The position numbers and the translations under genes are program-made. A stretch of DNA of 64,000 bases from an uncultured Oscillibacter sp. GTDB taxonomy: Bacteria > Bacillota > Clostridia > Oscillospirales > Oscillospiraceae. The notes under the pieces are model-generated. The model ran no database searches. It saw only the letters and a list, made by a program, of their open reading frames with translations, and was not told where the DNA came from. The stretch lies in the NCBI GenBank assembly GCA_945868085.1, contig CAMBKF010000004.1, forward strand, positions 30,679 to 94,678. Reading direction: 5' to 3'. Below, piece after piece: positions 41,859 through 50,800 of the stretch (positions are counted from its first letter, which is position 1; every line of letters begins with the position of its first letter).

Positions 41859-42260
41859 ATGTACTCCATGAAAGAGGCCTGTGTCCTCACCCATATGACC
41901 TATGAAAATCTGAAATTCTACTGCAACGAGGGACTGGTGCCAAATGTGAAGCGGGACAGCCGGAACTATCGGGTCTTTGACGAGCATGATATCAAGTGGC
42001 TCCAAAGCTTGAACTGCCTGAAAAACTGCGGCATGAGCATTGCGGAGATGAAGGAATATCTGGCCCTTTGCCTGCAGGGCGAGAGCACAATTCCGGCGCG
42101 CAAAATCATCCTCGCGGCCAAAAAAGAGGCCCTGCTCCAGTCTATCGCGCAGCTGCAGGATGCCATCGCCTACATTGACTGGAAGCAGGGGTTCTATGAT
42201 GATATATTGTCCGGAAAAACGAAATATTACAGCAATCTGATACCGGAGTCGATGGAATAG
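41859..42260 (+). CDS. MerR-family transcriptional regulator
   Basis: A 133-residue protein. Residues 1-70 form the MerR winged helix (MYSMKEACVLTHMTYENLKF, RDSRNYRVFDEHDIKWLQSL) and residues 75-115 a dimerisation coiled coil. The C-terminal tail (YDDILSGKTKYYSNLIP) has no cysteine cluster, so metal sensing is unlikely; aldehyde or redox sensing like NmlR/AdhR relatives would fit the aldo/keto reductase and flavodoxin targets. The start is set by ACAGGAGG. It is divergent from the redox operon with a 105-bp spacer. Confidence 0.9.
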   Translation: MYSMKEACVLTHMTYENLKFYCNEGLVPNVKRDSRNYRVFDEHDIKWLQSLNCLKNCGMSIAEMKEYLALCLQGESTIPARKIILAAKKEALLQSIAQLQDAIAYIDWKQGFYDDILSGKTKYYSNLIPESME

Positions 42261-42370
42261 TGCTTCGGGGATAGCTGCCCATTCATGTCGGTTTAGTGTA
42301 CGCCACCCACCAAGGCGCCCCACACGCGCGATGCCGGATCTGCCGGCAGCTCGTGCAAGCCTTGATAGCA

Positions 42371-42410
42371 GGCCGGGGCATCCGCTCATGCGGATGTCCC
42401 GGCCCTTTTT
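42371..42410 (+). terminator. Terminator downstream of merR
   Basis: A 15-bp stem with one G-U pair (GGCCGGGGCATCCGC and GCGGATGTCCCGGCC) is followed by TTTTT at 42405-42410, about 110 bp after the merR stop. The 42261-42370 stretch holds no gene. Confidence 0.8.
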
Positions 42411-42431
42411 CATCTCACGGGCGTCTTTCTT

Positions 42432-43607
42432 TTATGGGCGGTTTTGTGCCGTCGGTCGTATCTTTTCCACAATGACGCACAGCAGCACCGTCAGCAGCAT
42501 ATCCGGCAGGGTGTAGCCCACAGGGGTATCCACGCTCATCAGCAGCCGGTAGGCGATGAAGCCCACGAGCCAGATCACCAGGTTCCGGCTGTCCGCCGCC
42601 ACGGCAAAGCGATCCCGCTTCAGCAGGAAGTGATCCGCGATCTGCACGGCGATCATGGGGGCAAACACGGAGCCGATCAGGTACAGGAAGTTGGTAATAT
42701 CGTCCATGGGGAAAATGATCGCCCCGGCCACGCCGATCACCGTCACGGCAATGGCAGTATTTTTCCCGTTGATCTTGCCGGACAGGGACTCGGCGGAGAT
42801 GCCGGCCGACCAGGCGTCCAGAAACGTGGTGGTGACGGTGGAGAACACCAGAATCACCAGCGCGGCGATGCCCAGGCCTGCCTTCACCATGATGGCGGCG
42901 ATGTCGTACTCCCCGGTGAAGATGGCCGCGCCCATGCCGATGACATACATCCAGCAGGACACCAGGCCATAGGTCACCACGCTGGCTACCGTGGCCCGGA
43001 CAGGCTTCTCCGCCTCGCGGGTATAGTCACTGATGAGCGGCAGCCAGGACAGGGGCATGGCCACCGCCAGCTCCACCGCCGCGCCGAAGGTCAGGCCTTC
43101 GCCGCTGGGGGCCGCCATGGTGTTGCCGGAGAAGAAGATCACCTTGCACAGCACCAGCGTCAGCACAAACAGCGCCGCCATGGTCACCTTGTTGATCCAG
43201 CCCAGGTCGGTGATGCCCACTACGATCCACAGCACGATCAGCCCGCCGATCACCAGGCACCACACCCAGCGGCCCACATTGAAGATGCCGCCGATGGCCA
43301 GCGCACCGTCATAGATCATGATGGCGGTCCAGCCCACCAGCTGCAAAACATTCAGCAGGGCAAACAGCAGGCCGCCCTTCTGCCCGAAGCTCATCTTCAC
43401 CGTCTCCATGGCACTGCGGCCGGTGCGGCCGCCGATCAGGCCCGCCAGCAGCATCATGGCGCAGCCGATGATGTGCCCGATAACGATGGCCAGCAGGCCC
43501 TTGCCCATGCCCAAAGGTGCGAAAGCCGTACCTGTCAGGATCTCTGCCAGGGATACGCCTGCCCCGAACCAGATCAGGGCGTTCTGAAAGGTCGATGTCT
43601 TTTTCAT
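42432..43607 (-). CDS. cytX: NCS1-family permease CytX, putative hydroxymethylpyrimidine transporter
   Basis: A 391-residue, 12-helix transporter of the nucleobase-cation symporter-1 family. It contains ALIWFGAGVSLAEILTGTAF, the conserved PLSWLPLISDYTR and a C-terminal GSVFAPMIAVQIADHF. CytX homologues in thiamine operons are predicted transporters of hydroxymethylpyrimidine (HMP) or its precursors. The gene overlaps thiD as ATGA and ends the TPP-riboswitch operon, which strongly supports HMP salvage. Lack of thiC in view fits reliance on uptake. Confidence 0.9.
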   Translation of the reverse strand: MKKTSTFQNALIWFGAGVSLAEILTGTAFAPLGMGKGLLAIVIGHIIGCAMMLLAGLIGGRTGRSAMETVKMSFGQKGGLLFALLNVLQLVGWTAIMIYDGALAIGGIFNVGRWVWCLVIGGLIVLWIVVGITDLGWINKVTMAALFVLTLVLCKVIFFSGNTMAAPSGEGLTFGAAVELAVAMPLSWLPLISDYTREAEKPVRATVASVVTYGLVSCWMYVIGMGAAIFTGEYDIAAIMVKAGLGIAALVILVFSTVTTTFLDAWSAGISAESLSGKINGKNTAIAVTVIGVAGAIIFPMDDITNFLYLIGSVFAPMIAVQIADHFLLKRDRFAVAADSRNLVIWLVGFIAYRLLMSVDTPVGYTLPDMLLTVLLCVIVEKIRPTAQNRP

Positions 43608-44401
43608 TCTACGAACTCTCCTTTCAGCGCAAACATGTGGTCCATGGGGCCGGAGCCCTTGCCCAGATCCAGCATAGCCGCCAGCGCGCCGGAGATGTAG
43701 GCCTTGGCCCGCTCCACCGCCGTGTCCAGATCATATCCCTTGGCAAGATTGGCGGCGATGGCGCTGGAGAGGGTGCAGCCGGTGCCATGGGTGTTGGGAT
43801 TGTCGATGCGCCTGCCCCGGAACCATTTCCCGCCGCCGTTGCGCCACAGCAGGTCGTCGGCGTCGTTGATCTGGTGGCCGCCCTTGCACAGCACGGCGCA
43901 GCCGTACTTGTCATGGATGATCCGGGCGGCGGTCTCCATGCCGGCGGCATCGGTGATGGTCACGCCGGACAGGATCTCCGCCTCGGGAATGTTGGGAGTC
44001 AGCACTTCCGCCAGGGGCAGAAGCTTTTCCGTCAGGGCCGACACGGCGTCGTCCTGCAGGAGCTTTGCCCCGGAGGTGGCCACCATCACGGGATCCACCA
44101 CGATGTGCTTTGCGCCGTACCCGCGGAGCTTGTCCGCGATGACGGCGATCAGCGCCGCGGAGGAGACCATGCCGATCTTCACCGCGTCGGGGAAAATGTC
44201 CGTAAAGACCGCGTCCAGCTGCTCCCCCAGAAAGTGGGGCGTGGACTCCAGAATGTCTGTGACGCCGGTGGTGTTCTGGGCCGTCAGGGCCGTGACCGCA
44301 CAGGTGGCGAATACGCCGTTGGCAGTCATGGTCTTGATGTCAGCCTGAATACCGGCGCCTCCGCTGGAATCACTTCCAGCAATGGTCAATGCTGTTCTCA
44401 T
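43604..44401 (-). CDS. thiD: Hydroxymethylpyrimidine/phosphomethylpyrimidine kinase ThiD
   Basis: A 265-residue ribokinase-fold enzyme. It begins ALTIAGSDSSGGAGIQADIK, the diagnostic ThiD N-terminus, and has VVDPVMVATSGAKLL, LTPNIPEAEIL, CKGGHQ and the catalytic NTHGTGCTLSSAIAANLA. It phosphorylates HMP twice to HMP-PP for coupling to thiazole phosphate by ThiE. AAAGGAC lies upstream of the ATG. It is preceded by a HAD phosphatase gene with a 102-bp gap and followed immediately by cytX. Confidence 0.95.
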   Translation of the reverse strand: MRTALTIAGSDSSGGAGIQADIKTMTANGVFATCAVTALTAQNTTGVTDILESTPHFLGEQLDAVFTDIFPDAVKIGMVSSAALIAVIADKLRGYGAKHIVVDPVMVATSGAKLLQDDAVSALTEKLLPLAEVLTPNIPEAEILSGVTITDAAGMETAARIIHDKYGCAVLCKGGHQINDADDLLWRNGGGKWFRGRRIDNPNTHGTGCTLSSAIAANLAKGYDLDTAVERAKAYISGALAAMLDLGKGSGPMDHMFALKGEFVE

Positions 44402-44503
44402 AATATTTGTCCTTTCTTTTTACAGCACAGTTTTTTAGCGCGATGCAAGGTGGTGCCCCCAATGCACCGCGTGAACACGGGGAAATCCCCGTTCGTTCCT
44501 GAT

Positions 44504-45163
44504 TCAATTGTCCAGTCTCTCCCAGGCGGCAGGGAATTCCGCCAGCGATGTGAGATAGACCTCCGCCGCATCCCGCAGGCCGGCTTGGTCCGACTCGCCG
44601 TTGGCGTCGTACAGACCCGCCGTGCGGTAGCCCGCCGCCTTGGCGGTACGCAGAGCATAGAGGGAATCCTCGCATACCAGCGTCTCTGCCGGAGCGGTAT
44701 GCAGCGCATCCGCCGCCAGATGGTAGATGTCCGGCTGATGCTTGCTCTTTCCCAGCTCGCCGGTGGTAAAAATAGCAGAAAGATAGCCCAGCAGGCCCAG
44801 CCGCTCCAGTGCCCGGGTCACATGGGTGCGCGGGCTGGAGGTGGCCGCCGCCATGGGGATGCCCCGGCTCTGCAGAAAGGCCAGTGTCTCCCCTGCTCCC
44901 GCCTTGGCGGGGACCTCATCATAATAGAAGTCCCGCAGCATAGTCTGAATTCCGCTTAAAATTTCCGTCTCGCTCAGCGGCAGCGGATAGTGGGCCTTCA
45001 GATAGGCGGCGCCCTGCTCCATGCTCATGGAAAACAGGATGGTGTTCAGCCCCGGCTCCGGCACAAGGCCCTGGCCGCGGAGATAGCGGGCTCCCAGATC
45101 ATTCCAGATGGCCATGGAGTCCAGCAGCACGCCGTCCAGGTCAAATATAACGCCGCGGATCAT
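44504..45163 (-). CDS. HAD-superfamily phosphatase in the thiamine operon
   Basis: A 219-residue HAD hydrolase, subfamily IA: motif I FDLDGVLLDS, motif II AATSSP, motif III Lys in GELGKSKHQPDIY and motif IV VCEDSLYALRTAKAAG. The cap domain is helical (beta-phosphoglucomutase/phosphatase type). Its ATG overlaps the thiE stop. Being locked between thiE and thiD under a TPP riboswitch, it is a good candidate for a thiamine-related phosphatase, for example dephosphorylating thiamine phosphate or damaged intermediates. Substrate is inference. Confidence 0.85.
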   Translation of the reverse strand: MIRGVIFDLDGVLLDSMAIWNDLGARYLRGQGLVPEPGLNTILFSMSMEQGAAYLKAHYPLPLSETEILSGIQTMLRDFYYDEVPAKAGAGETLAFLQSRGIPMAAATSSPRTHVTRALERLGLLGYLSAIFTTGELGKSKHQPDIYHLAADALHTAPAETLVCEDSLYALRTAKAAGYRTAGLYDANGESDQAGLRDAAEVYLTSLAEFPAAWERLDN

Positions 45164-45801
45164 GCTTTCAGCATCTCCTCTGTGGCTGCTTTCAGTTCCT
45201 GTGAGGCGGCCCGGATATCCGCCGCGCCGTAGATAGCGCTGATGACCGCCACGCCGCAGATACCGCTGCCCGCCAGGCGGGCCACATTGTCGCGGCTGAT
45301 GCCGCCGATGGCCACCACGGGAATGGACACAGCCTGGCAGATGGCCTTCAGCGTATCGTAGGACACGTCATCGGCGTCGGCCTTGGAACCGGTGGGAAAC
45401 ACCGCACCCACGCCCAGATAGTCCGCGCCGTGCTTCTCCGCCAGCAGCGCCTGCTCCACCGTCTGAGCGGAGACACCGATGATCTTGTCCGGCCCCAGCT
45501 TGGCCCGGACGTCCAGGGCTTCCATGTCACTCTGCCCCACGTGGACGCCGTCGGCGTTCATGGCCAGGGCAATGTCTACATTGTCGTTGACAATGAAGGG
45601 CACATGGTACGCCCGACACAGGGCCTGCAGCTCTTTAGCCTCCTGCAGAAAGGCGGGTTCTTCCAGCGTTTTTTCCCGCAGCTGCAGCATGGTCACGCCG
45701 CCCTCCAGGCTCTCCCGCACCACGTCTGTCAGGGTGCGGCCGTTGAGCCAATACCGGTCTGTCACCGCATACAGCAGCAGGTCCTTTTCAGCGCACTTCA
45801 T
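45160..45801 (-). CDS. thiE: Thiamine-phosphate synthase ThiE
   Basis: A 213-residue TIM barrel with LYAVTDRYWLNGRTL, GVTMLQLREKTLEE, the pyrophosphate-binding VPFIVNDNVDIALA, DGVHVGQSDM, GVGAVFPTGSK and PVVAIGGISRDN. It condenses HMP-PP with thiazole phosphate to thiamine phosphate. The start MKCAEKD at 45801 has GAAGGGAG upstream; a longer frame lacks this. It overlaps thiM by 14 bp and the HAD gene by 4 bp, so the series is translationally coupled. Confidence 0.95.
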   Translation of the reverse strand: MKCAEKDLLLYAVTDRYWLNGRTLTDVVRESLEGGVTMLQLREKTLEEPAFLQEAKELQALCRAYHVPFIVNDNVDIALAMNADGVHVGQSDMEALDVRAKLGPDKIIGVSAQTVEQALLAEKHGADYLGVGAVFPTGSKADADDVSYDTLKAICQAVSIPVVAIGGISRDNVARLAGSGICGVAVISAIYGAADIRAASQELKAATEEMLKA

Positions 45802-46609
45802 ATTTGGCTCCCTTCTCCAGCACCGCACCGTCCATGTGGTAAATGGCGTCGATGATGCGGTTGCGGTAGGTGGAGTTGCCGTCGCTCTCCGTCATGTGGC
45901 TCCAGCCGATCTCACCGGCCAGACCCATGGCGCACACGGCGGCCGCGGCGGCCGTCAGCCTGTCGTCGGGGTTGGCCACCAGGAAGGCGGTCATCATGCC
46001 GGACAGCTGACAGCCGGTGCCGGTGACCTTCCCCATCTCCGCCCGGCCGTTGCGGATCACATAGCAGCGCTCGCCGTCGCTGACCAGGTCGATAGCCCCG
46101 GTCACCGCCACAATGGCCCGACTCTTTTGGGCAAAATCCTTCACAAATGCCACCGCCGCATCCAGATTGGACTCCGTCACCGCGTCGGCCACATCAGCGT
46201 CCACGCCCTTGGTAGTGCCGCTGCCCAGAGCCAGCGTCTTGATCTCGGAGATGTTGCCCCGGATCACGGTAAAAGGCAGAGCCTTCATCAGTTCCACGGC
46301 GGTATTGGTGCGCAGAGCGGAGGCACCGGCCCCCACAGGATCCAGCAGCAGCACATGACCCAATTCTGCCGCCTTTTTTCCGGCCCGGAACATCCCCTGG
46401 ATGCTGCGCTGGTTCAGGGTGCCGATGTTGATGTTCAGTCCGCCGCAGATGGTGGTGATGTCCTCCACGTCCTCCGGCTCGTCAGACATAATGGGACTGC
46501 CGCCGCAGGCCAGCAGAATGTTGGCCACATCGTTGACAGTGACATAGTTGGTGATGTTGTGTACCAGCGGCACAGTTCTGCGCACGTTGTCCAGACAGGT
46601 TCCCAGCAT
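45788..46609 (-). CDS. thiM: Hydroxyethylthiazole kinase ThiM
   Basis: A 273-residue kinase. Signatures are VPLVHNITNYVTVNDVANIL and ACGGSPIMSDEPEDVEDI at the N-terminus, LLLDPVGAGASALR in the middle and the catalytic GKVTGTGCQLSGMMTAFLA-like segment. It phosphorylates salvaged hydroxyethylthiazole. It is the first gene after the TPP riboswitch. The start at 46609 follows AAAAGGAGTG; an in-frame extension upstream runs into the riboswitch terminator and is not used. Confidence 0.95.
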   Translation of the reverse strand: MLGTCLDNVRRTVPLVHNITNYVTVNDVANILLACGGSPIMSDEPEDVEDITTICGGLNINIGTLNQRSIQGMFRAGKKAAELGHVLLLDPVGAGASALRTNTAVELMKALPFTVIRGNISEIKTLALGSGTTKGVDADVADAVTESNLDAAVAFVKDFAQKSRAIVAVTGAIDLVSDGERCYVIRNGRAEMGKVTGTGCQLSGMMTAFLVANPDDRLTAAAAAVCAMGLAGEIGWSHMTESDGNSTYRNRIIDAIYHMDGAVLEKGAKYEVR

Positions 46610-46630
46610 AAAAACACTCCTTTTGCATGC

Positions 46631-46666
46631 AAAAATGCGGATATGCCAATGAAAGCATATCCGCAT
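46631..46666 (-). terminator. TPP-riboswitch terminator
   Basis: On the minus strand ATGCGGATATGC (46666-46655) pairs with GCATATCCGCAT (46646-46635) with loop of 8, followed by a T-run (46635-46631). It lies between the aptamer and the thiM ribosome binding site and should form when TPP is bound. Confidence 0.9.
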
Positions 46667-46693
46667 TACGTATTTCACGCGCCGCGACGGTAT

Positions 46694-46777
46694 GTCCCTA
46701 CGTTGGCATTATCCAAATCAGGTTGAAGGGTCTGGGCGATACAGCCCACTCTCAGCCCGCTCCGGCGAGCTCCCCTT
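46694..46777 (-). promoter_or_regulatory. TPP riboswitch aptamer (THI element)
   Basis: Reading the minus strand: GGGGAGC, GGGCTGAGAGTGGG, AGACCCTTCAACCTGAT, then TGGATAATGCCAACGTAGGGA. These are the conserved THI-box blocks (CUGAGA, ACCCUU, ACCUGAU, GGAUAAUGCCAACGUAGGGA) in order. It controls the thiM-thiE-HAD-thiD-cytX operon. Confidence 0.97.
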
Positions 46778-46788
46778 TTTACGGGGTT

Positions 46789-46817
46789 ATGATACCACTG
46801 ATCATCAGCTTTTTCAA
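46789..46817 (-). promoter_or_regulatory. Promoter of the thiamine operon
   Basis: On the minus strand TTGAAA (46817-46812) and TATCAT (46794-46789) are 17 bp apart, directly before the riboswitch. A second candidate, TTGACT/TTTATA, lies about 60 bp further upstream. Confidence 0.65.
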
Positions 46818-47090
46818 GCTTTTTTTCATTGCTTATTCCACAAATATAAAATGCAGATTCGTCATAGAGTCAAGTCTATTTCGCCGCAGATGCACCCACC
46901 TCGGCCACATAGGGGCGCAATAAGCAGCTCAAAATCCGCATCACAGTAAGTCAAAAAGTGTGTTTCAGCTAGGATCGAAGCATTATCGCTCGGAGATTGC
47001 ACAGCTTTATAGCACAAGAGATGCGGCCGACCTAAACAAAGAAGATCGGACGGTATATCCGTCCGATCTTCTTTGTCCCTTTCTGCGCAT
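46818..47090. other. Gene-free spacer between the thiamine operon and the mobile region
   Basis: No gene is seen from 46818 to 47090. It contains one perfect hairpin, 47038-47074 (16-bp stem AAAGAAGATCGGACGG and complement, 5-base loop), which looks like an intrinsic terminator. Confidence 0.6.
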
Positions 47091-47096
47091 TTCCGC

Positions 47097-47142
47097 GTGT
47101 GGGTCAGGGTGTGGGGCAACCTTGACCCACACCCTGACCCAC
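47097..47142. repeat. Array of 10-bp repeats, left outer copy
   Basis: GTGTGGGTCA at 47097-47106, a one-mismatch copy at 47109-47118, and inverted copies at 47123-47132 and 47135-47142, all on a 12-bp pitch. The same array in the same arrangement lies at 63845-63890. It resembles integrase arm-type binding sites. Confidence 0.8.
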
Positions 47143-47167
47143 AGATTAAATCCACCAGAAAGTAAAG

Positions 47168-47203
47168 AAAAAGTCCTGTTTTCTCTCGAAAACAGGACTT
47201 TTT
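47168..47203 (-). terminator. tRNA-Thr-type terminator beside the tRNA fragment
   Basis: AAAAAGTCCTGTTTT (47168-47182) pairs with AAAACAGGACTTTTT (47189-47203), a 15-bp stem, directly after the CCA end of the tRNA fragment. The same terminator follows the tRNA-Thr at the right end. Confidence 0.8.
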
Positions 47204-47248
47204 GGAGCTGCTGGGCGGATTCGAACCGCCGACCTCATCCTTACCAAG
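47203..47248 (-). repeat. attL-like duplicate of the tRNA-Thr 3' end
   Basis: These 46 bases are identical to 63951-63996. On the minus strand they read from the anticodon loop (CTTGGTAAGGATG), through the variable region and T arm (GGCGGTTCGAATCCGCC) to the acceptor and CCA. Identity to the tRNA stops after CTTACCAAG, within the anticodon stem-loop. This is the usual footprint of a tyrosine-integrase element inserted into a tRNA gene. Confidence 0.9.
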
Positions 47249-47352
47249 TGATAAAAAGCCCTCCGGCCGTTGGTATATAAGGCTTTGCGGGCGTTTTTAC
47301 CGCAAAAAGGATGAGGTCGAAAACGCTTTGCTCCATGTGTTCCGTCCGCTCG

Positions 47353-47462
47353 TTTCCCCGTGTGGGTCAGGGTGTGGGTCAGCGCCGCAAAGAGCATCGG
47401 TGTGGGTCAACTTTTGGCGGGGCGAAAATCGTTCCATTTTGCGCTGCTGTAGACAATAAAAG
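47353..47462. repeat. 110-bp direct repeat, left copy (arm sites plus end motif)
   Basis: Contains GTGTGGGTCA at 47360, 47372 and 47400 and ends with GCGCTGCTGTAGACAATAAA AG (47441-47462). The same arrangement with identical internal spacing recurs at 57864-57973. Two further degenerate repeats of the decamer are at 47545-47554 and 47558-47566. Between 47463 and 47732 no gene is seen. Confidence 0.8.
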
Positions 47463-47732
47463 GGTACCTTGCTAAAAGTATAGAGCCACCGGGCGGAGAA
47501 AGGCTCTCCCGCCAGACGGCTCTTTATTTTCGCAGTCGTTTCCCGTATGGGTCAAAATGTGGGTCAAGCGGAAACCTCTGCGTCAAACTGATTGGTAGCA
47601 TCATAAACGAACGGTCGAAACTGCACGATCCTTACCTCTTAAATAGTATACCATAGTTTTTGCAAAATTTGAAGCAGAAAATTGGAATCAGTGTCGTCAC
47701 TTTTTATTCCAATATCGCACCGCTGCAAACAA

Positions 47733-47792
47733 AAAATAAAACCCCCGGGGTCTCTTGTCATGCAAGAGGCCCCGGGGGTGCTGTTTTATTTT
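47733..47792 (-). terminator. Terminator of the giant surface-protein gene
   Basis: A long imperfect hairpin (core CCCCCGGGGTCTCTTG, 47742-47757, with its complement ending 47778) is flanked by A-rich and T-rich sequence, giving TTTTATTTTTTG after the stem on the minus strand. Confidence 0.88.
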
Positions 47793-47816
47793 GCCGCTTA
47801 GTTTTTTCTTTTTGAC

Positions 47817-50800
47817 TTACGCCTCCCGCTCCTTACGCTTCAGGACGAAGGCTGCGGCGAGAATCGTCACGGGCAGGGCGATGACCCAAACCAGCACGCC
47901 GGTATCGCCGGTGGCGGGGGTATTGCTGCCGCCGGTCTGAATGGTCACATCGCTCATGTCATAGAGCCGGGTCTGGGTGTTTGCGAAGCGGTAGTAGGCC
48001 GCCAGGGCGTAGTAGCCCTGCTCGGTGGCCATGCCGTCCAGGTCGCCGTTAGCGGTGTGGCGGAAGCCGCCGCCGGTTACATAGAAGCCCGCCAGCGCAT
48101 CCAGGACGGTGAGGCCGTTCTTGATGAACCGGCTGTCGGTGGTAGGATCAATACCCAGGGCCGTCAGGGCCACGATGACCTGATCGCAGGATTCGCTGTT
48201 CACGGTGCCCCAGCTGCCAAAGCCTCCGTCATTGCGCTGCAGGGCGGAAAGGGCCTCCAGAGCCTTATCCACAGCAGCCTTCACGGTCTCGTTGGTTTTA
48301 TAGTAGGGAGCCAGAGACTGAATGGCCATTGCGGTCATGTCAGGATCTGCGTCGTTGCCGCTGAGGGTCCAGCCGCCGCCCGGAAGCTGTGCGTCCAGAA
48401 TTGCCTGGATCAGCTTCTCACGGGTCACATCACCGGAGGTCGGATAGTTGTGGCTGTCCAGAGCGATGAGCGCCCAGATGGGGCCGTTGATGCCCTGCTT
48501 CTGCACATAGGCCATGTTATCCAGACCCTTCAGCAGGTTGTGGCCGCCCACATTGGTGACATCCTTGCCGATAGAGGTGAGGGCCAGGATCACCCGGGCG
48601 TTGTCGGTAACTTTGGCCCGGTGCAGGCGCTCATTGGCGTCAGCCTTGGCCTTCACATACTCCACCACATTGTCATAGTACCCGGCGGGCACGGGGCGGC
48701 CGCTGCGGGCCAGGCCAATGACCATCCACTCGCCGCCGATGGAGTTCACCGTGGGGGTGCCCAGAGTACCCATGAAGTCGCCGGTGGTCTTGTAGAGTTC
48801 GTCCAGCTTCTCGGTCAAAACTGCCTTTCTGAGGGCAGCCAGCTTGGCGACGGCAGATTGCAGCTTGTCAGCGTTGCTCACCTGCGCCTGCTGCTCGGGG
48901 GTCAGGGCGTCGAAAGCGGCCTGGGCGGTGAGGACGGCCTCGCCCCTCTCCAGGGTAACCTCACCGATGGCGTCGATCTTGGCCTCAGCGTCCTTGATAG
49001 GTGCCTCCAGGATTCTCTTCATCTCGGCAAACACGGCCTCGGCCTTCTCCACCTCTGCGATGGTGAGGCAGTCCTTCTGCTCTGTCGTCAGGGCGACGAA
49101 CCTCTTTTCGGCGGCGGCCACTGCCTGGCTGTCGGCCACGGACAGCTTATCGGCCTCCGGCAGGTCGGAAATCTGAGCCTTGAGAGTGTCCACGGAGCGG
49201 AAGCTCGCAATGGCCTGCTCCAGCTTCTCCAGCTTGGCGAGGTTGCTCACCTTGGACTGCTCGGCCTTGCTGAGGATGCCGTAGGCAGCCCGGGCGGCGG
49301 AAACGGCGTTCTCGGCGGCGGAATAGTTCTCGTACTTCACGGCGGCAGGCAGGTCGTCGATGAGCCCAACGACATAGTCCGCACCGGTGTCGGCGCTGAC
49401 GACATGCAGGACATACCACGTGCCGTCGTTGTTCTGCTTGTTGCCTGCCTGATTGTTCATAGTCAGCCAGTTCTTCGCGCCGCAGCCCAAATAGATGGTG
49501 TCGCCCACCTTGACGGGGATCGTCTCCGTGCGCTTGAAGAAGCTGCTGCCCTCAGATCTGTCCGTGACCTTCTCATTCAAAAACGTCTTGACCTGGAAGT
49601 TCTTGTTGCTGGCGGTGGGCGTCAACTTGACGGATGCAGACTCTCCGTTGATGATCAAGGTGTAATCATACTGTCCACCAGCCTCGCCGGGGGTAAAGTT
49701 CGGGGTCAGCATCGCCCCGTCCACGGTCAGGGCCTTAACGGTGGTGTCGGAATTGCCCCAGGTGCCGCCCAAGTCCGCACCGTAGCCGCTGGACGTGAAC
49801 ATGATACGGATCACATCGCCGCTTGTCAGCTTGCCGTTCTTCACCGTGAACGCACCGAAGCCCTCGTTGACGAACCAATCGTTCAGCGTGCCCATCCAGC
49901 CGGCGCTCTTGTTGCCGTCGAACTCGCCGAGGCCGTTGATGGAGGAGATGTAGTTGCTCTCTGCGCCCACCACCGTGGCGTTCTTGGTTTTCAGCGCAGC
50001 GACCACACAGGACATCATGGTGCTGTCGGCGGACAGATCGACCCATGTATCCACCAGCGTGCCGTCCCAAGGTGCTCCGGCCTTCTTGGAATAGGTGGTG
50101 TTCTCCACAATGACCTGCACCTTGCCGTAGTTGGCGGCGGCTTTCTTCATCGCCACCACAGCGGACTGATAGGCGCTCTCCACCGCAGTGACAGAGGCGG
50201 CGGCGTTGATGTTCTTCACGCCCTCGTCATAGGCGGCCTTCGCCTTGTCGCCCAGGCTGTTATACAGCGTTTGCAGGCGGGAGAGAGCAGCAGTCCTGGC
50301 GGCGGCCACAGTCTCCTCGCTGTCGGCGGTCATGGCCTGATACTCCGTCTTGGAGACCATCTTCACCTTGAACGTGATGGTGCTGCCATCGACCACATCA
50401 CCGGGGATAACATACTCCGCTAGATAGTAGCCGTCATACGCCGTCTTCATGTCGTCGGGCGTGACCAGTGTCTGCGGCTCCATCAGGTTCCACGTCGTGC
50501 CGCCGTCCACCGACCACACGGGCCAGTATTTCTCGTCTGTGGTGTCCAGATAATAGCGGATGAACGCGTGGTCGCCCGCCTTGGCGCTGCCGGGCATACT
50601 GCCGGTAAGCTTCGCCCACACGGGGTTGGGAACAGTGCCGTCCACATTGGGCGTCACCACCCATTTGATATTGGGATATCCGTAATAAGGGTTGCCGCCG
50701 CCGTCCTTTTTGGGCAACTGGTTTTCGTCAACGTCGACCTCCAGCGTCACCTTTGCCGGGGTCTTTAAGCTGTCGGCATCGATCTCCGCCACCGCGGCCA

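Noticed and set aside
44405-44500. T-box-like words (GGTGGT ... ACCGCG) on the plus strand between the HAD gene and thiD
   Set aside because: The two halves are split by 11 bases, no specifier stem is seen and the orientation opposes the adjacent genes. Chance similarity is more likely.
47097-47409. GTGTGGGTCA arrays as a CRISPR
   Set aside because: Repeats are only 10 bp on a 12-bp pitch with inverted copies; there are no spacers of 30 bp or more and no cas genes.
48057-50423. A 788-codon plus-strand frame opposite the surface protein
   Set aside because: Reverse-frame composition and no recognisable motif; the minus strand has recognisable domains throughout.
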